A stretch of 64,000 bases of DNA. Origin: Sipunculus nudus (taxonomy: Eukaryota > Annelida > Sipuncula > Golfingiida > Sipunculidae). Shown piece after piece: positions 45,134-57,304 of the stretch. Location of the stretch: NCBI GenBank assembly GCA_026874595.1, contig CM049311.1, positions 42,161,676 to 42,225,675 of the forward strand, given 5' to 3'. The translations under genes were made by a program, and so were the position numbers. The notes under the pieces were generated by a model, which searched no databases, was not told the DNA's origin, and was given only the letters and a program-made list of their open reading frames with translations. Each line of letters begins with the position of its first letter. Position 1 is the first letter of the stretch.

Positions 45134-46104
45134 TTATTCATTATTGAATATTCAGGACACGAAGATCCAAGATCCAATAACTGCTGTCTCATTTTCGTTA
45201 AACTACGACTCATGGAATTAATTTTGTCAGATAAGCTGTCGATATCAGACTCAGCGTCTCTAGATAACTTCTTGAGCCCTTTTACATCACCGCGCAACGT
45301 ACGCTGATTATCAATTTCATTCCTCAGATCAGTGATAATTGTATGTACAGCAGATTTATTTGCCGTTAGACTCGTTATCTCAACACGAATGTCATTTACA
45401 ATGCGCTTTTGATCAGCAACTTCAGAACGTAACTCATCAATCTGACAACACAGGTTATCATTGAAACTGTTCACCAGCGATCGCAAATCCGCAAGTTCTT
45501 TATTAACAGCATCATCACACTGAGCGTAGTGAACAAAGCGATCATCACATATACTCTGACATTCGTTTGTCGTCATTTGCAAAGACACCACCGTATCATT
45601 TAATTTTGCTGTAATATCTGACAAGGATTGCCCTTCCGAATAGGGCTCACTGGTTTTATTGCTATAACTGACAACACTGATATTTTTTTAGGCCTAACAT
45701 GTCCGTATCCGCTTAAGACGTCTGTTATCTTTTCAGTACCATTTTCTTATATGAAATCTAATAAAGTGTAACGGTCTTTTGCCATTTTTATATCAACACT
45801 GTCACTGGTTGGTTCTCGTGCTTTGTGGCGTTTTATCAACTGGCCACCCGGAAATTCAGGTTTGTTTTCAACTAACTTAAAGAGTTCGCTTCTAACGTCT
45901 GTTACAGATATATCCTTTTTGGACACTTCAAACAAAAAATTTGGTAAGGAATGTTTCTTTGGGTAGCGAGGCAATTGGAAAGAGTATTAACTCTATCCAT
46001 CCTCCTATTTGATCCGTAACAGTAACAGGGTGGAGGCCTCCATGGAGCACGGCTAAAGACTCGCCAATGATCCGACTTGTATCAACAAAGCCAGTACCGG
46101 CCAT

Positions 46105-46624
46105 TGTGACTTGCGCTCACTTCGTGCTTGCCAAAGTGCGTGGACACAAAAACAATGCCTCTATTCAGTCACAATACAGTGAGGTTACTCAGTCCGAGAG
46201 GCCGAATTCCAACTGAATTTGTTCATGGCAAACTCAAAATAACATTTACTATTTCTCAGTTTACTACTCACATTTCCTCTTTGATGTTGCGGCATCCCGT
46301 TGAAATGTAATAGGTAAACATCTCCACAAACTTTGGTCGAGCAGAAACTCCTATTTCTGACAAAATTTGGGAAAAAATCAGAGCCGAAGGAAAGCATGTT
46401 GCCCGCCGAAGCGCCATCTAGTGCACGCCAAGCCCGACCACGCCATTCCCGACCACGCCCAAGAACCGCGCGCCCATCCCGACCGCGCTCATTACGACCG
46501 TGATGGTATAAAAGATGTCAATTAAATCTGATTATTTACAGTTTATAGTGAATTCCATTAAAAGGCCAACAAAACATTACAATGCTGTTATTATATCGCA
46601 GTTATGACGGGCAAGTGCGGGTTT
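46105..46624. other. Probable LINE A 5' region; no gene seen
   Basis: 46430-46500 holds repeated CCCGACCACGCCC-like GC-rich blocks, which could be LINE promoter or 5' UTR. The element's 5' border was not located, nor was any remaining Gypsy LTR. Confidence 0.4.
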
Positions 46625-47070
46625 ATACAAACAAACAAACAAATGCTTTATTCCGGAAATGAAGGCCACAGGCCCATAGTTCCAAATATATGTGAATGTA
46701 AAGTCAATAAAAAAAAATAATATTACATTGCATAGATGTTACTTATATATAAGTTATTATAATCATGACTTACAATAATTTTGATAAATAAATAAATACA
46801 TTTCACAAGAAAATGCAATCCATTCATTCTGTGCAATATATGCTAATATGCATTTTATAACTGACCTGAAAAAAAAATAATAATAAATTGAATACCTGGT
46901 TAAATATTTTGTTAACTTTGCTTTAAATGTCTACTTCACTTTTCCTCTAACTCATTCTTTACTCAACTTAAATATACCGATGTGTACTAAACTGAAATTG
47001 TAATTAATAATAATAATAACATCAACACCAACAACAATAAAGACAATATTAATTCATGTCAGTTGAAGTG

Positions 47071-47132
<62 letters not shown>

Positions 47133-48676
47133 GGCAACACAAAGAATTAATAACAAATTAAATAATAAACAAACAAACAACTGACAAACACTCACCTGGA
47201 ATAAAATGTAGTACAAGTCTGTTCGGTTTACATTTTATGAATATTAAAGACATTCTTCTTCTTGTGTTCATACTCAATTTAAATAGAATTAAATATGATC
47301 CTGAATGACAATTGTGCATTTACTATTCATTATATATCATCTTAAGCAAAACACAACATGTAAGTTAAAAATACTGTACGCTCATAATGTTAATTCTGCC
47401 ATCTGTTCAAAGTGTGTTATTCAACCATAAAAATTCTGTCGAACATTGAATGACTGATAAACAAAAATTGCTAATTTTGATATATGTGTTGGATTTTCTG
47501 AATTTTATATTTCTTTAAAATTAATTTCATTGGTTTCATACTTTTCAGCTCCCAAATATTTTTTCCTAAGTTCTGCATACATTGGACATTCTAATATGAA
47601 ATGGATCTCCTCTGTAATGTTGTATCCATGATTTAAGCAGTACATACATATTTTTTCTTCTATGTTAAGATTTTGATGTCTGCCTGTTTCTATATGGCTA
47701 ATTTGTGATTAGAGCATCTAAGTTTAGCTAATGCACATCTGTGATTTTAATTTGGAACACAGACAAGATATTTTTCTAACGTTAACATAGATTTAAAAAC
47801 ACCATATGAGTACAATTTATTACAGGAGTTAATGTCATTTTGCCAATCTTGAACTGCCATATCAGTGAGTCTCTGTCTAATACCAGATAAAAAAATTTTC
47901 TCATCTCCTACATGTTGTGCCATCCATACATAGACATATATATAACCTGCTTGAAATAATAATGATCTTACACCACTGACCCAGTTATTTTTTCCATTAT
48001 TATCTAAATTAAATAAACATGAATATATATGTTTTGGGAATCTGTTTGTATCCATATGTAATAGTCTTATCCAGTATTTCAGGCATTTCAAAGAGTATTT
48101 AACAAATAGTGGTAATCTACCACATTCTCCTAAGGCAGCTGCATTAGGTGTACTTGCACTTACTTTAAGAATATACTTGCAAAATTTATACTGTACTCTT
48201 TCTAAAATCATATATTTTGAATTACCCCACAATTCACAGCCATATAATAATATAGGTATCCCCATGCTATCAAAAAGATAAAAAAAAGTTGTTTAACATT
48301 TAAATTAGTACATTTCCTATAGAAAGCTTTTATAACACATAATGCTTTGTTAGCTTGCATAATTTGTTGCTGATGTTTTTTTGTCCATGACAATTTTGTT
48401 GTGAGGAAAATACCAAGATATTTGTAATTATTTACCACTTCTAACTTTTTGCCTTGGAAATACCAGTTTTCATTCTTTCGTAGTAGGCCGCCTCTTCTGA
48501 ACACCATGACTTTTGTTTTTTTCCAAATTCACTTTCATACCATATTTAACACAAAATTGCTGAAGCTTCTCTATCTGCTCTTGTAGTCTGCCGACAGTAT
48601 CTCCAAAATTCACTGCGGGTTTATAACGGCTCAAATTCCTTTGAATGAGCTCATTAACAATGGACCGCCGCAACAC
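46625..48676 (-). mobile_element. LINE B: 5'-truncated non-LTR element
   Basis: Minus strand. The 3' end has an (ACAA)n tail (46629-46650). About 1.1 kb of 3' UTR (46650-47746) contains an (AG)n run. Three frame fragments of the RT C-terminal half follow (47747-48265, 48208-48507, 48470-48676): LQEQIEKLQQFCVKYGMKVN, NNYKYLGIFLTTKLSWTKKH, ILLYGCELWG and PNAAALGECGRLPLFV, all typical of the thumb and connection of LINE RTs. The YADD core and everything upstream are missing, as with incomplete target-primed reverse transcription. The frameshifts show it is dead. Confidence 0.8.
47077..47129. repeat. (AG)n microsatellite
   Basis: About 26 AG repeats, inside the 3' UTR of LINE B. Confidence 0.95.
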
Positions 48677-49266
48677 TTTCCCTTTGATGTTCGGAGACCA
48701 AACCCGGCGGGGTTTTCCTGGTCAATTAAGCCATATAGTGGGGAGTGGTTTCCTGTTAATACACCAGTGTCAATTATATCATATTTGACATATTTTTTTT
48801 TTAAATTCCAATATGGCATAAATGAAATCACATATCAAATAAGACCACATTAGCAACGATAACAACACTGGTCATTTACACATATTACGTTTGTACGTCA
48901 ACATGTACTATCACCCACGAAGTCCGGACAATATGACACAATAAATATCGCCCTTTATTTTAATATACATCTCTTATCTATATGATAGTTCATTGGTAGT
49001 GTTTCTTAAGTAACGGAGACGATTAAATAAAAATATTCAATGTTCATTATTTTTTATTGACAGATAACGCGACTGTGTCGTGATGATCGACCACACGTGT
49101 CGTGACCGCACATTGTCGCTCAAAATGGAAAGGGTTTCTTAGCTCGTACTTTGTTGCAAAAATATACCGCATTCGATAAAATTATGAAGGGGCAGTGTGA
49201 TACAGATACACACTTACTATAAGCACAACGTAATATGATTCCATTTGGCTTCTTATTAGCTTTGTT
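48677..49266. other. No gene seen
   Basis: AT-rich with short chance frames only. GC-richer start at 48660-48720 without a recognisable domain. Confidence 0.5.
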
Positions 49267-49370
49267 GCGCATATGGCATGTCGCGCAACTGGAATTTGGC
49301 GCATATGGCAGTTGCGCATCTGGCAGTGGCGTAACTGACAGGTGCGCATTTGGGAGTGGCGCATCTGGCA
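49267..49370. repeat. Minisatellite, ~15 bp unit
   Basis: Imperfect copies of a GTGGCGCATCTGGCA-like unit, about seven in a row, with GCGCAT as the most constant part. Confidence 0.7.
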
Positions 49371-49630
49371 TGACACCGATCTATGAATGCCACGTATCTT
49401 GACCGGAAACCCCAAACAATGCCCTCACGGATGTCGGTTAGAGCTATCAATATATGTCTTGTATAATAAACCGGCACCAGGGAATTCCTTGGCATAACGT
49501 GCCAATTATCAGTAATTATTAAATATTTTACAAAAAAAAAACATTTCCTCGTCAGTCACATCGTTCTTCCATTCAAGTACAGGCGTACCTCAAAGGAAAT
49601 GTGTACATCAACGGAAAGACGTGAGCCTAT

Positions 49631-51134
49631 ACTATAGGCCCTGCGCGGGGCGGGTTTTGACCCGCAGCCCACGGGCCGCCGCGCCGCATAGGATTCTTTG
49701 CAGGGCAGGGCGGGCTACATCTGAGAAAGTGCTGGGCAGGGCGGGCCGAAATAAAGTGTGTGGGGCGGGCTGCGGGTTGATGATCTGGCATTTCAGTAGT
49801 ACTTGAATATGAAATTATACTTAAAAAACTATCATTTGAAGATATTGATATTTTTGTATAAAATGTTTTCAGGTGTTGTAAAAATAGTAATATGAAAAGA
49901 TAAATTTGAATAAATTTAATTTATTACTGTTAACCCCTTACCCTGAATGACAGTTGTAACAACACTATGCAGATAGTGTCTTATCTAGGTATAACGTCAG
50001 TTTTTTTTATACAAAAATAGATGATGCATCATTAACACGAAATCTAGATTTTAAACAATTGGCCTTGCAATGGAAGCTGGTCATAACTTTGTATAAAGTT
50101 ACCTGGCCTGATGTTGTATATGGACTGTAACCCTGTACTTGTGTCTGGGAGTGGAGCAAGGGCTTGATTACCTTTGATCTTGTAATAGACACTGTGTGGC
50201 TACAGCTGGCTCTGTAGGTAACCTAGCTAGAACTCCACAAAGCCTAAAGTGGACTCTTTATCTAATTGTAACTCATAGTGCTGTCTAATTGAAACTGACA
50301 TTGACCACTGGCTGGTCAAATCCCTGTTTGTGCACTGCATATAGTGTGGTAATGAATGCTAAAAGAAATACCGCTCTGGTCATGTTTATCTGAATGAACA
50401 TCCTGAATCTTAAGACACATCGGTCAGATTACCCCTTTACTCCCTTGACCTGATTAGTCTCAGTTTCAGCTAATTAGCAGATTATGACTGAAAAGATTTT
50501 AACCAGCAACACATCTCAGTAGTTTAATGGTAAGTGATTAGCCAATAATATTTGAAAGGGTAACTTTGAGTACACATAATTTGAAGAAATCTAATTTTAA
50601 TTTCCTTACTTTTAAAATAAATTAAGTAGAAACAGACACAATAAACCAAAGGTTTGTTTATTTTCCCTGTAAAATAAGAAAACATATTTAAGGTGTGTTA
50701 AATTATTATGTACATATTAAATCCATTCAAACAATCAAACATGTCTTTAAAAATATTTCATGAATCATGATTTGAATGATTGCAAAAACGTTTTAAAATT
50801 AATTTTTTATTCCAATTATCTATTATTTCATATATATTAATAAAAAGCGTGGCTTTTATATGTGCTGTAAAATATTCTTGATATGTACTGAAACCTTTGG
50901 ATCCGAAAACTTAAATTAAAGAAAAACTTAAATAAAAGAAATAAAATTATTTTGCTGGCTGGACTACGGGCCGGAAAACTTGAAAAAAAATGCGGGGCGG
51001 GTGCGGGCTGAAAGAATCAGAGTAACTGCGGGGCGGGCTGATTTTTTTTCTTTGATTGCGGGGCGGGCTGTGGGCTGACAGGGCATGAAGCGGGGCGGGT
51101 GCGGGTTCAATTTTTCGGCCCGCGCAGGGCCCTA
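49631..51134. mobile_element. GC-rich-ended, hAT-like non-autonomous element
   Basis: The left end has GGCCCTGCGCGG (49637-49648) and the right end CCGCGCAGGGCC (51120-51131), inverted copies. Both subterminal zones (49637-49775 and 50985-51118) are full of GCGGGGCGGGCTG-type motifs while the middle is AT-rich. The flanks GAGCCTAT (49623-49630) and GAGCCTAC (51135-51142) match at 7 of 8 bases, compatible with an 8 bp hAT duplication. No transposase ORF. The exact ends are uncertain because the left side has an extra ACTA. Confidence 0.6.
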
Positions 51135-51491
51135 GAGCCTACTATAACTCCTCTTTCCTCCTGTTACGGGTAGCCCTCTCCGTCTCTCATATATTTCTCT
51201 AGTCTGTCACTCCTCCACGATCGAAATATGTCAAAAGTGGACATAATCGCATTGATAGCAGCAGACAACTAGGAATGATTAGAACCTGTACAAGAGAAAA
51301 ATTTAAGCCACACTCGTGAGTTGATTAGCGCAAAGAAGTGCACGTGGTGTTTGTTTATAAACTATGAACTATGACCTATGAACTTTATTGAGCTCACTTC
51401 TTCTTTACAAGTATTGAACTTAGAAGCATTTGGCTCCCTCTTGTGACACTAGTAAAAACAAGAACAGTATGGTGCTATGTGCTGTGCCACT

Positions 51492-51584
51492 CACTAGGCT
51501 TCGGCCTTTTGAAATCAGTTCGGCAAAGTCGATCAAAACGAAAGACCTTTTGCCGAACTGATTTAAAAAGACCAAAGCGTAGTG
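51492..51584. repeat. Imperfect inverted repeat, ~36 bp arms
   Basis: The left arm 51492-51527 (core AAATCAGTTCGGCAAA) and the right arm 51548-51584 (core TTTTGCCGAACTGATTT) flank a 20 nt loop. The outer arms begin CACTA and end TAGTG. Confidence 0.7.
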
Positions 51585-51599
51585 AATGTGTGCTGATTA

Positions 51600-51929
51600 G
51601 GCCCCCCAAAAAATAAAAAGGTATGGTTCTCAGGCACTTTTTTTTTACAAATCAATGCGGGCGGGCGGTATTTTATTTTTTACCTTTTTTTGTATGTTTC
51701 CATAAAAATGTCATACGATCAGGGAAAAGCATGAAAATAACAATTTTGTTCTGTTAAACAGTTGAAAACACTACATAACAAAGGAAATCGTATTAAAATT
51801 GTATTATATTATCTTCTTGTGGGATGAAAACCAAAATAAAAATGTTTGATGCGGGGGGGGGGGGGGGGGGGTTGAAGTTGTTGCGAGCGGTGCCTGAGAA
51901 CCATACTTTTTTTTTTTTTTTTTTTTGCC
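51600..51929. mobile_element. PIF/Harbinger-like MITE (TTA duplication)
   Basis: Inverted ends share GTATGGTTCTCAGGCAC (51620-51636) and GTGCCTGAGAACCATAC (51890-51906). They extend outward through A/T runs to GGC (51600) and GCC (51929). TTA occurs on both sides (51597-51599 and 51930-51932), the duplication expected for PIF/Harbinger. The 330 bp interior is non-coding and has a ~20 base G run at 51852-51871. Confidence 0.62.
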
Positions 51930-52202
51930 TTATGGATATTAAATTACATTCTCCATTCGAATCTGCATATACATATATAAGTAAATAAATTATTCATATA
52001 CAGATACACAAGTATATACATAAGTAGAGTTTTATTCCTTGTGTCATTGTAGACGTTCCTATATTTAGTTAGTGCAAAATAATTATAGTTTCCCTCCGAT
52101 TTGTTGTACTCGTCTCAGATAACCTGTTAGTTGTATTGATAGGTTAGTGTCTGAAGATGAAGGTAAAATTCTGGTCTGCATATGCTAAGTAACAGGTCGA
52201 AG

Positions 52203-52280
52203 ACGACCGCAGATTGAAGTACGTACTTGGATTGAGGTACGTACTTTGATTGAGGTACGTACTTTGATTGAGGTACGGCG
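52203..52280. repeat. GTACGTACTT short tandem repeat
   Basis: GTACGTACTT-(T/G)GATTGAG repeats three times with an 18 bp step (52220-52276). Further GTACTTCGATCGAAGTACG palindromes lie at 52658-52697. Confidence 0.7.
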
Positions 52281-52699
52281 TCCTTCGTTTTAGGTACGGA
52301 ATAACGGAATCTACCCTGCCGTGTTTATTTGCATATTATGACCTTGTCTTATGATTTATGTGATTGGTCAATATCTGGAAATATCCCCAAGAAGTCAGAC
52401 TCTTTCTCTGACGTAGTTGCGTTATTGTTCTTTGCAATGGGGATTTCCCAATACATTCGGAAGGTCTGGCGGGTGCACAGGTTGATGTTTTGAATGGCAA
52501 CAGTTTTGTTTAGAAATGTTTGCAAGAGTTTTTTCCTCATGTATCGTAAAGTTTAACGTTCTTAGATATGGCTTAAAATAGATTTGAACAGATTCTATGG
52601 CATATTAGGGAGAAATTAAGTAAAGTAAGACCCCCGTTATCGTCCATGTTTTCCCCGTACTTCGATCGAAGTACGGCGCACTTGGATCGAAGTACGGTG

Positions 52700-55291
52700 T
52701 GTCTCGTTATCTGGTTGACAAGCTTAGTCTTCTACAAATCCATCATTTGGCCTCCGAATGATAACCCATGAATGTTTTAATAGTTTTAGAATATATTTTA
52801 CTTTTTTATTCACTAAATTAGTATTAATTCCATTGGATTTGTAAGATATTATACAATTCATCTTTGTCAAGGGCTATGTGCAGACTAGACAGAGTGTCCG
52901 TCTCTATAATACAGAGACGGAAAGCACTGCATACATTCTTGTGGTGCCCAGTCTGATATTACTAAATGTCCCTCCTTTGGCCAAATTACCAAACATAATC
53001 TAGCTAACATACCCTTAACTACGACTCCTCGCTTGTTTTCTTGCTCAAATAAAAAAATGAAACGTATAATCCAGGTGCAAAGTTAAGAAGCGATGCTCGC
53101 AGGTTTCTAACCAAACATGACATGTTGCTTTAGGGTCAAGGACACAGGGAGAAGCCAGTTTTCAAATTCCTTCCTCTGATTGGCTGTTAGGTTTCAGGCT
53201 CATTCATCATGGAAATCCAACTTAATTCCAAGCATAAGATTTAATACCTGGTCCCTAAAAATAGTGCCATCTAGTGAATAAAACAAAAAGTGAAAGCAAA
53301 ACAATGGATCCAGGCGGGGCTAGTAGCCACCTGCAAATTTTCTCGTTTTCACTTATTAGAAATGGTTCACACACCCAGTAAAGACCCACGTTTGTTTATT
53401 TTCAGCTTATTATCTGATTTATCTAAATATCTGTGTCCTCGCTCGCACACCAATATTTTCAATAGAGTGCTCGTAAGCCTCGCTGGGAGGCTTACTAAGT
53501 AGGCTATGTGCAGACATGGCAAAAAAAGATGCTACTACACTACAGACACTGCTGTGAGTTGTAAAAAAGATGATTGAATTTTTATGTTTATTTTGATTAC
53601 TTTGTTTATATCAAATGCTCCGTGCATAACTATTTCCATTTTAATAAGGTTTGACACACGTATGAATTGCAATATTAACAGATTTTTACCAGGTTCCTTA
53701 ATGTATGTCAGCTTAAAGTTGGTTCAATGACGATGTAATTATACACAATAAAGTATATAATGTAGTAGATCTGATCAAATGTTCTTTCTAACAATGGATG
53801 TAATGAATTATTCATTTTAGTATGTGGTTTAATTATTTTAAATGGTTTTAATGAACTGTTTTAAGTACCTTGGAGGAGCAGTTAGGCCTAGACAAATTCT
53901 CAGTGGGCTAATATTTAACAAAATAACTAACTTTCTTACTTTTTCGAAGTTAAATATTTTTATCGAAGAAATAATTCAGTTTCAGAGTCAAAAGGGAGAT
54001 GATAAAAACACGATTTACATTCATAAGCAGCTTATATCGGCAACCCACTGAAAGTAACTTGCTCTTTACTAGGGTTTTCATTAATCCAAACTTTAATTCT
54101 AAATATTATCCAAACACAGACACCTTCCAAAAAGTTGTTTCTGCTGCAATATAAAGAAAAATTTAGAAGGTGGTCAAAATAAAAGTATGTTGAAACAGTT
54201 CATGTTCGACTTTCTACATTAAATAAAGTATGTCAGGTAACCATATCAGAAATGTTATCAGCCTATTCCTCGATAAACATGTATGTGAAGTCAGATGGAT
54301 TTGACTCTAGATTAAATTTCTGATTTGGCTTATGACCGATACATCTATCTGCTGGGTATAAAATTACTATGAATGGATCATACAACATTTTTTAGACTGT
54401 TTTGATACAAAATGTCATGCTGCCATATGCATGCTGTTAAATTCTGAGATAAGGTGACGACTTTTACCCAGTTGTGCAGCACTCACCTGCCATATGAACC
54501 ACGATACAAACCTCCAGCAAGGCCTAATAATATGAAAATGTTGTTGGCATCAATCAAGCAATTATTTTCAGTAACAGTAAGTAAAAAATTCATACTGCCA
54601 CATTACCACCTTGAGGATAATATATAGATTGTTATTGATTATTAATATTTTGTTCCAATCCCGGTATAAGCTGAAGTTAATGAATACTGGTTTCCTTATT
54701 TCTGATCATTTCGAGGAATCATGATTCCGACTTATATTGATAGCATTATTTCATACAAATGGTTGATGATATACCTATAGCTCCATGGCCTTTGATGGAA
54801 TATTTTGTTACAAATGGAATTTCAAATGCTGCAGGGGACATATTCTAGTACACATATATGTAACAAGATTCACATACTTTATTAGTCTATAGCAAATCTG
54901 TGTTCCTCTATTGTATATTTAGGTTTCTTTTTAGGAGCATCTGTAGAGGATATACCATCGTAGGCTACAGGAGTAAATAAGAAAAAATAAAGCTTTTATG
55001 ACGTTACCTTGTTTGTATATCCTTCTTAGGTAACACGATCGAGTCACAGACCAATAAAAGTCAAAATAATAAGTACAGCTTATTGATCAAAATCAAGTTT
55101 AATCAAGTAAAACAAATTTACTGATATGCTGCAATACATCATCGAAGAAACAGGAGAAATCTAATAACAGAACCAGCAATTCTAAAAAAAGCTCATCTAA
55201 ATATCACTGTACAAAGCATACATATACATGGCTAGTAAAATACAACAGATCATATTTTCATTTTTTTATATTAATGTGATTGTCTCGCTGG
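52700..55291. other. Anonymous AT-rich sequence; no gene seen
   Basis: No ORF over ~70 codons with a recognisable domain, no repeat copy elsewhere in the window. A small palindrome CCGTCTCT/AGAGACGG lies near 52900-52922. Confidence 0.5.
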
Positions 55292-55334
55292 ATTCGGACA
55301 AACCCCCGTATATTTGGTTAATTTTGTACTGTGT
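55292..55334 (+). repeat. Left copy of a 42 bp inverted repeat
   Basis: ATTCGGACAAACCCCCGTAT and the following 22 bases recur inverted at 61195-61236 with one indel. It might be the terminal repeat of a ~5.9 kb element. Confidence 0.6.
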
Positions 55335-56210
55335 TGCCACCTTGTTTAGGAGCCGGTTGTCAGTCGCCAGTCTACTAATTCCGCCAACCAGCGCCATCTG
55401 CTGGGGAGTTTCTGTGAACGGAGTGCTTATTGACACACGGTCCGAAGGACACGTGACTGTATTTATTTCCCCTATATAACATCTATAAAACACCTGAGGT
55501 TTGGGCCTATTTTAAATAATTTTTAAAATAAATTCTGATATTTAACTTTTTTTTACCTGAGAATTTGTTGTTTCTTCAGTCAAACTAGACCAAGAAAAAG
55601 GGGGCTTGTGTATCTCCTTTTTCAACCATCCTGGCCCGAATGCAGTGAAGCCCAAAATACCCCACCAAGCAGTCCCAAACAAGCATTTGGACAACATCTC
55701 TTTGATTGGCTATAGATTTAAAAAAAAATTGACCAATACTGTCAATTTTATTGGAAATTATGCTTAACATACTTAAAAATCAAACAATGGGATGTTTTTG
55801 ATGCTCCACCACATGATGGCTAGAGCCAACCAGAGAAAGCCAGACCATTCACTACTTTCCTTCAGGGCTTGGTGACCCCAGGTCATGTAAACAAATAGGA
55901 CCACGTGACCCGAAAGGTTACACCGCCATATTGGGTATAGGGACATATCGGCCGCCGTCGACATCGGCCGCCGGCCTCAAATGGACCATGTCGGCCGCCT
56001 GCGCCCAGCGGGAGGCAATATCGGCCGCCAGCTGCAATGGCCCACAAGCCCGTTTAAATTCTATCAAGTCAACCATATCGGCCGCGAAAAGAACTAGGCC
56101 ACCATATCGGCCGCCGCCTCTTCATTAGGCTGCTAAGTGCATAAACCTGTAGGAATTTGAGGGCTTTACGTTGCATAATTTATAGTCTAGCTCCCTCTCT
56201 CTCTTTCTCT

Positions 56211-56246
<36 letters not shown>

Positions 56247-56339
56247 TACATATCAATTTTCATTCAATATTTTATATGAATTGAAAGCTTTTTTTATTCA
56301 GTGTGACTACGAGCATTTTGCAAACGCGCTTAAAAGAAA

Positions 56340-56685
56340 ATCCCCAATTGTGCTCTGGGAGCCATATTGGAATTCTGACATGTCTGTTATTGGAAAGAGA
56401 CTGAGTCCGCATAGGCACCAATGATCCCTGAGAAAATGATAAAGATCAAGCTTAGCATGTTCTTGATCAGATATCCGATGCGAAAGCAAATCACTCATTA
56501 TGATCTGGTGGCCGTATTGGAAATCCGACAAGTCTGTAATTCAATAGGTCTGAAGCCCTCGTATATACCAATCATCCCTGTGAATTTGGGAAAGCTCAAG
56601 TATGTTGTTTTTGTTGAGTTATCACGTGCGAAAGAAAATCAGCGATTGGGCTGTGGTGGCCATATTGGAATTCTGACATGAAACA
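56340..56685. repeat. ~145 bp repeat, 2.3 units, inside the fold-back element
   Basis: CCATATTGGAATTCTGACA-like starts at 56364, 56509 (diverged) and 56661, each preceded by AAAGAAAATC or similar and by GGTGGCC. Confidence 0.65.
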
Positions 56686-57232
56686 AGATTGCGATATGTA
56701 TATGTTAACAAAATTAAAAAGGCGTGCTAAATCGCGTTAGTTCTGCACAATACTTGATAAATAAATACATCCTGCTCCATTAATCTAGTCGCTTGTTAAA
56801 CTGAATTAACTTCACTTGAAAGTAAAGTTTAAGCATCAGCAGACTTCTGTATTCCATGTGCTGCAAAATAAAGGCCTTGATCGAACAGTTTTAGATTAGA
56901 CATTATTTATCAATTATTTAATTATTCATCGGTACCCCAAAAGTAATTGCAGGATCCACCCCTGAAATACCATGAATATTTCATGGAACTATTTCTTAAA
57001 TGAAAGCCAGTGTACAATGCTACAACTGTACTAAATTTGGTACTTTTATCACAATTTGAACAATTTTTCCATTAGTCGCCTCAATAGAGAGAGAGAATGT
57101 TGCAAATATCCGAAATCCCTGTGAAATATTGAAACAAATATTTCAAAATAACTTATTTGGAAGATGAGTCAGTGATTTGGTTTATTAATTTATTTACATT
57201 TTTATTAGTTTGCTTTAGTATTTTTGTAGGTA

Positions 57233-57235
<3 letters not shown>

Positions 57236-57290
<55 letters not shown>

Positions 57291-57304
57291 TATATATATA
57301 TATT
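57236..57304. repeat. (TA)n microsatellite
   Basis: TA run 57236-57287, interrupted by GCC, continuing to 57304. Confidence 0.95.

Larger units (their letters stand above)
38627..46104 (-). mobile_element. LINE A: APE-type non-LTR retrotransposon, decayed
   Basis: Minus strand. The 3' end carries an (ATCA)n-type tail (38627-38642) preceded by a GGAATAAAAGAC-type sequence. ORF2 (42512 to 39016) has an apurinic-type endonuclease and RT. ORF1 runs from about 46104 to 42582 and is interrupted by the element at 43240-45133. The domain set fits the CR1/L2/jockey/I superclade; I cannot assign the clade. Microsatellite 3' tails are typical of CR1- and RTE-like elements. Confidence 0.85.
42582..46104 (-). 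pseudogene. LINE A ORF1, split by a Helitron-like insertion
   Basis: The reading begins at ATG 46104 (GFVDTSRIIGESLAVLHGG). After a frameshift near 45970 it continues as PRYPKKHSLPNFLFEVSKKD, then an alpha-helical, heptad-like segment (45624-45134, e.g. LRSLVNSFNDNL, LRNEIDNQRTLRGDVKGL) that looks like a coiled coil. The frame is interrupted at 45134/43239 and continues in phase on the other side with a C-x2-C (YWCQPC), a polar linker and a C-terminal domain ending FWPPGVYARRWWQR (~42620). Coiled coil plus a nucleic-acid-binding C-terminal domain suits a LINE ORF1 chaperone. Stop at 42582. The middle near 45625-45746 is degraded. Confidence 0.68.
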
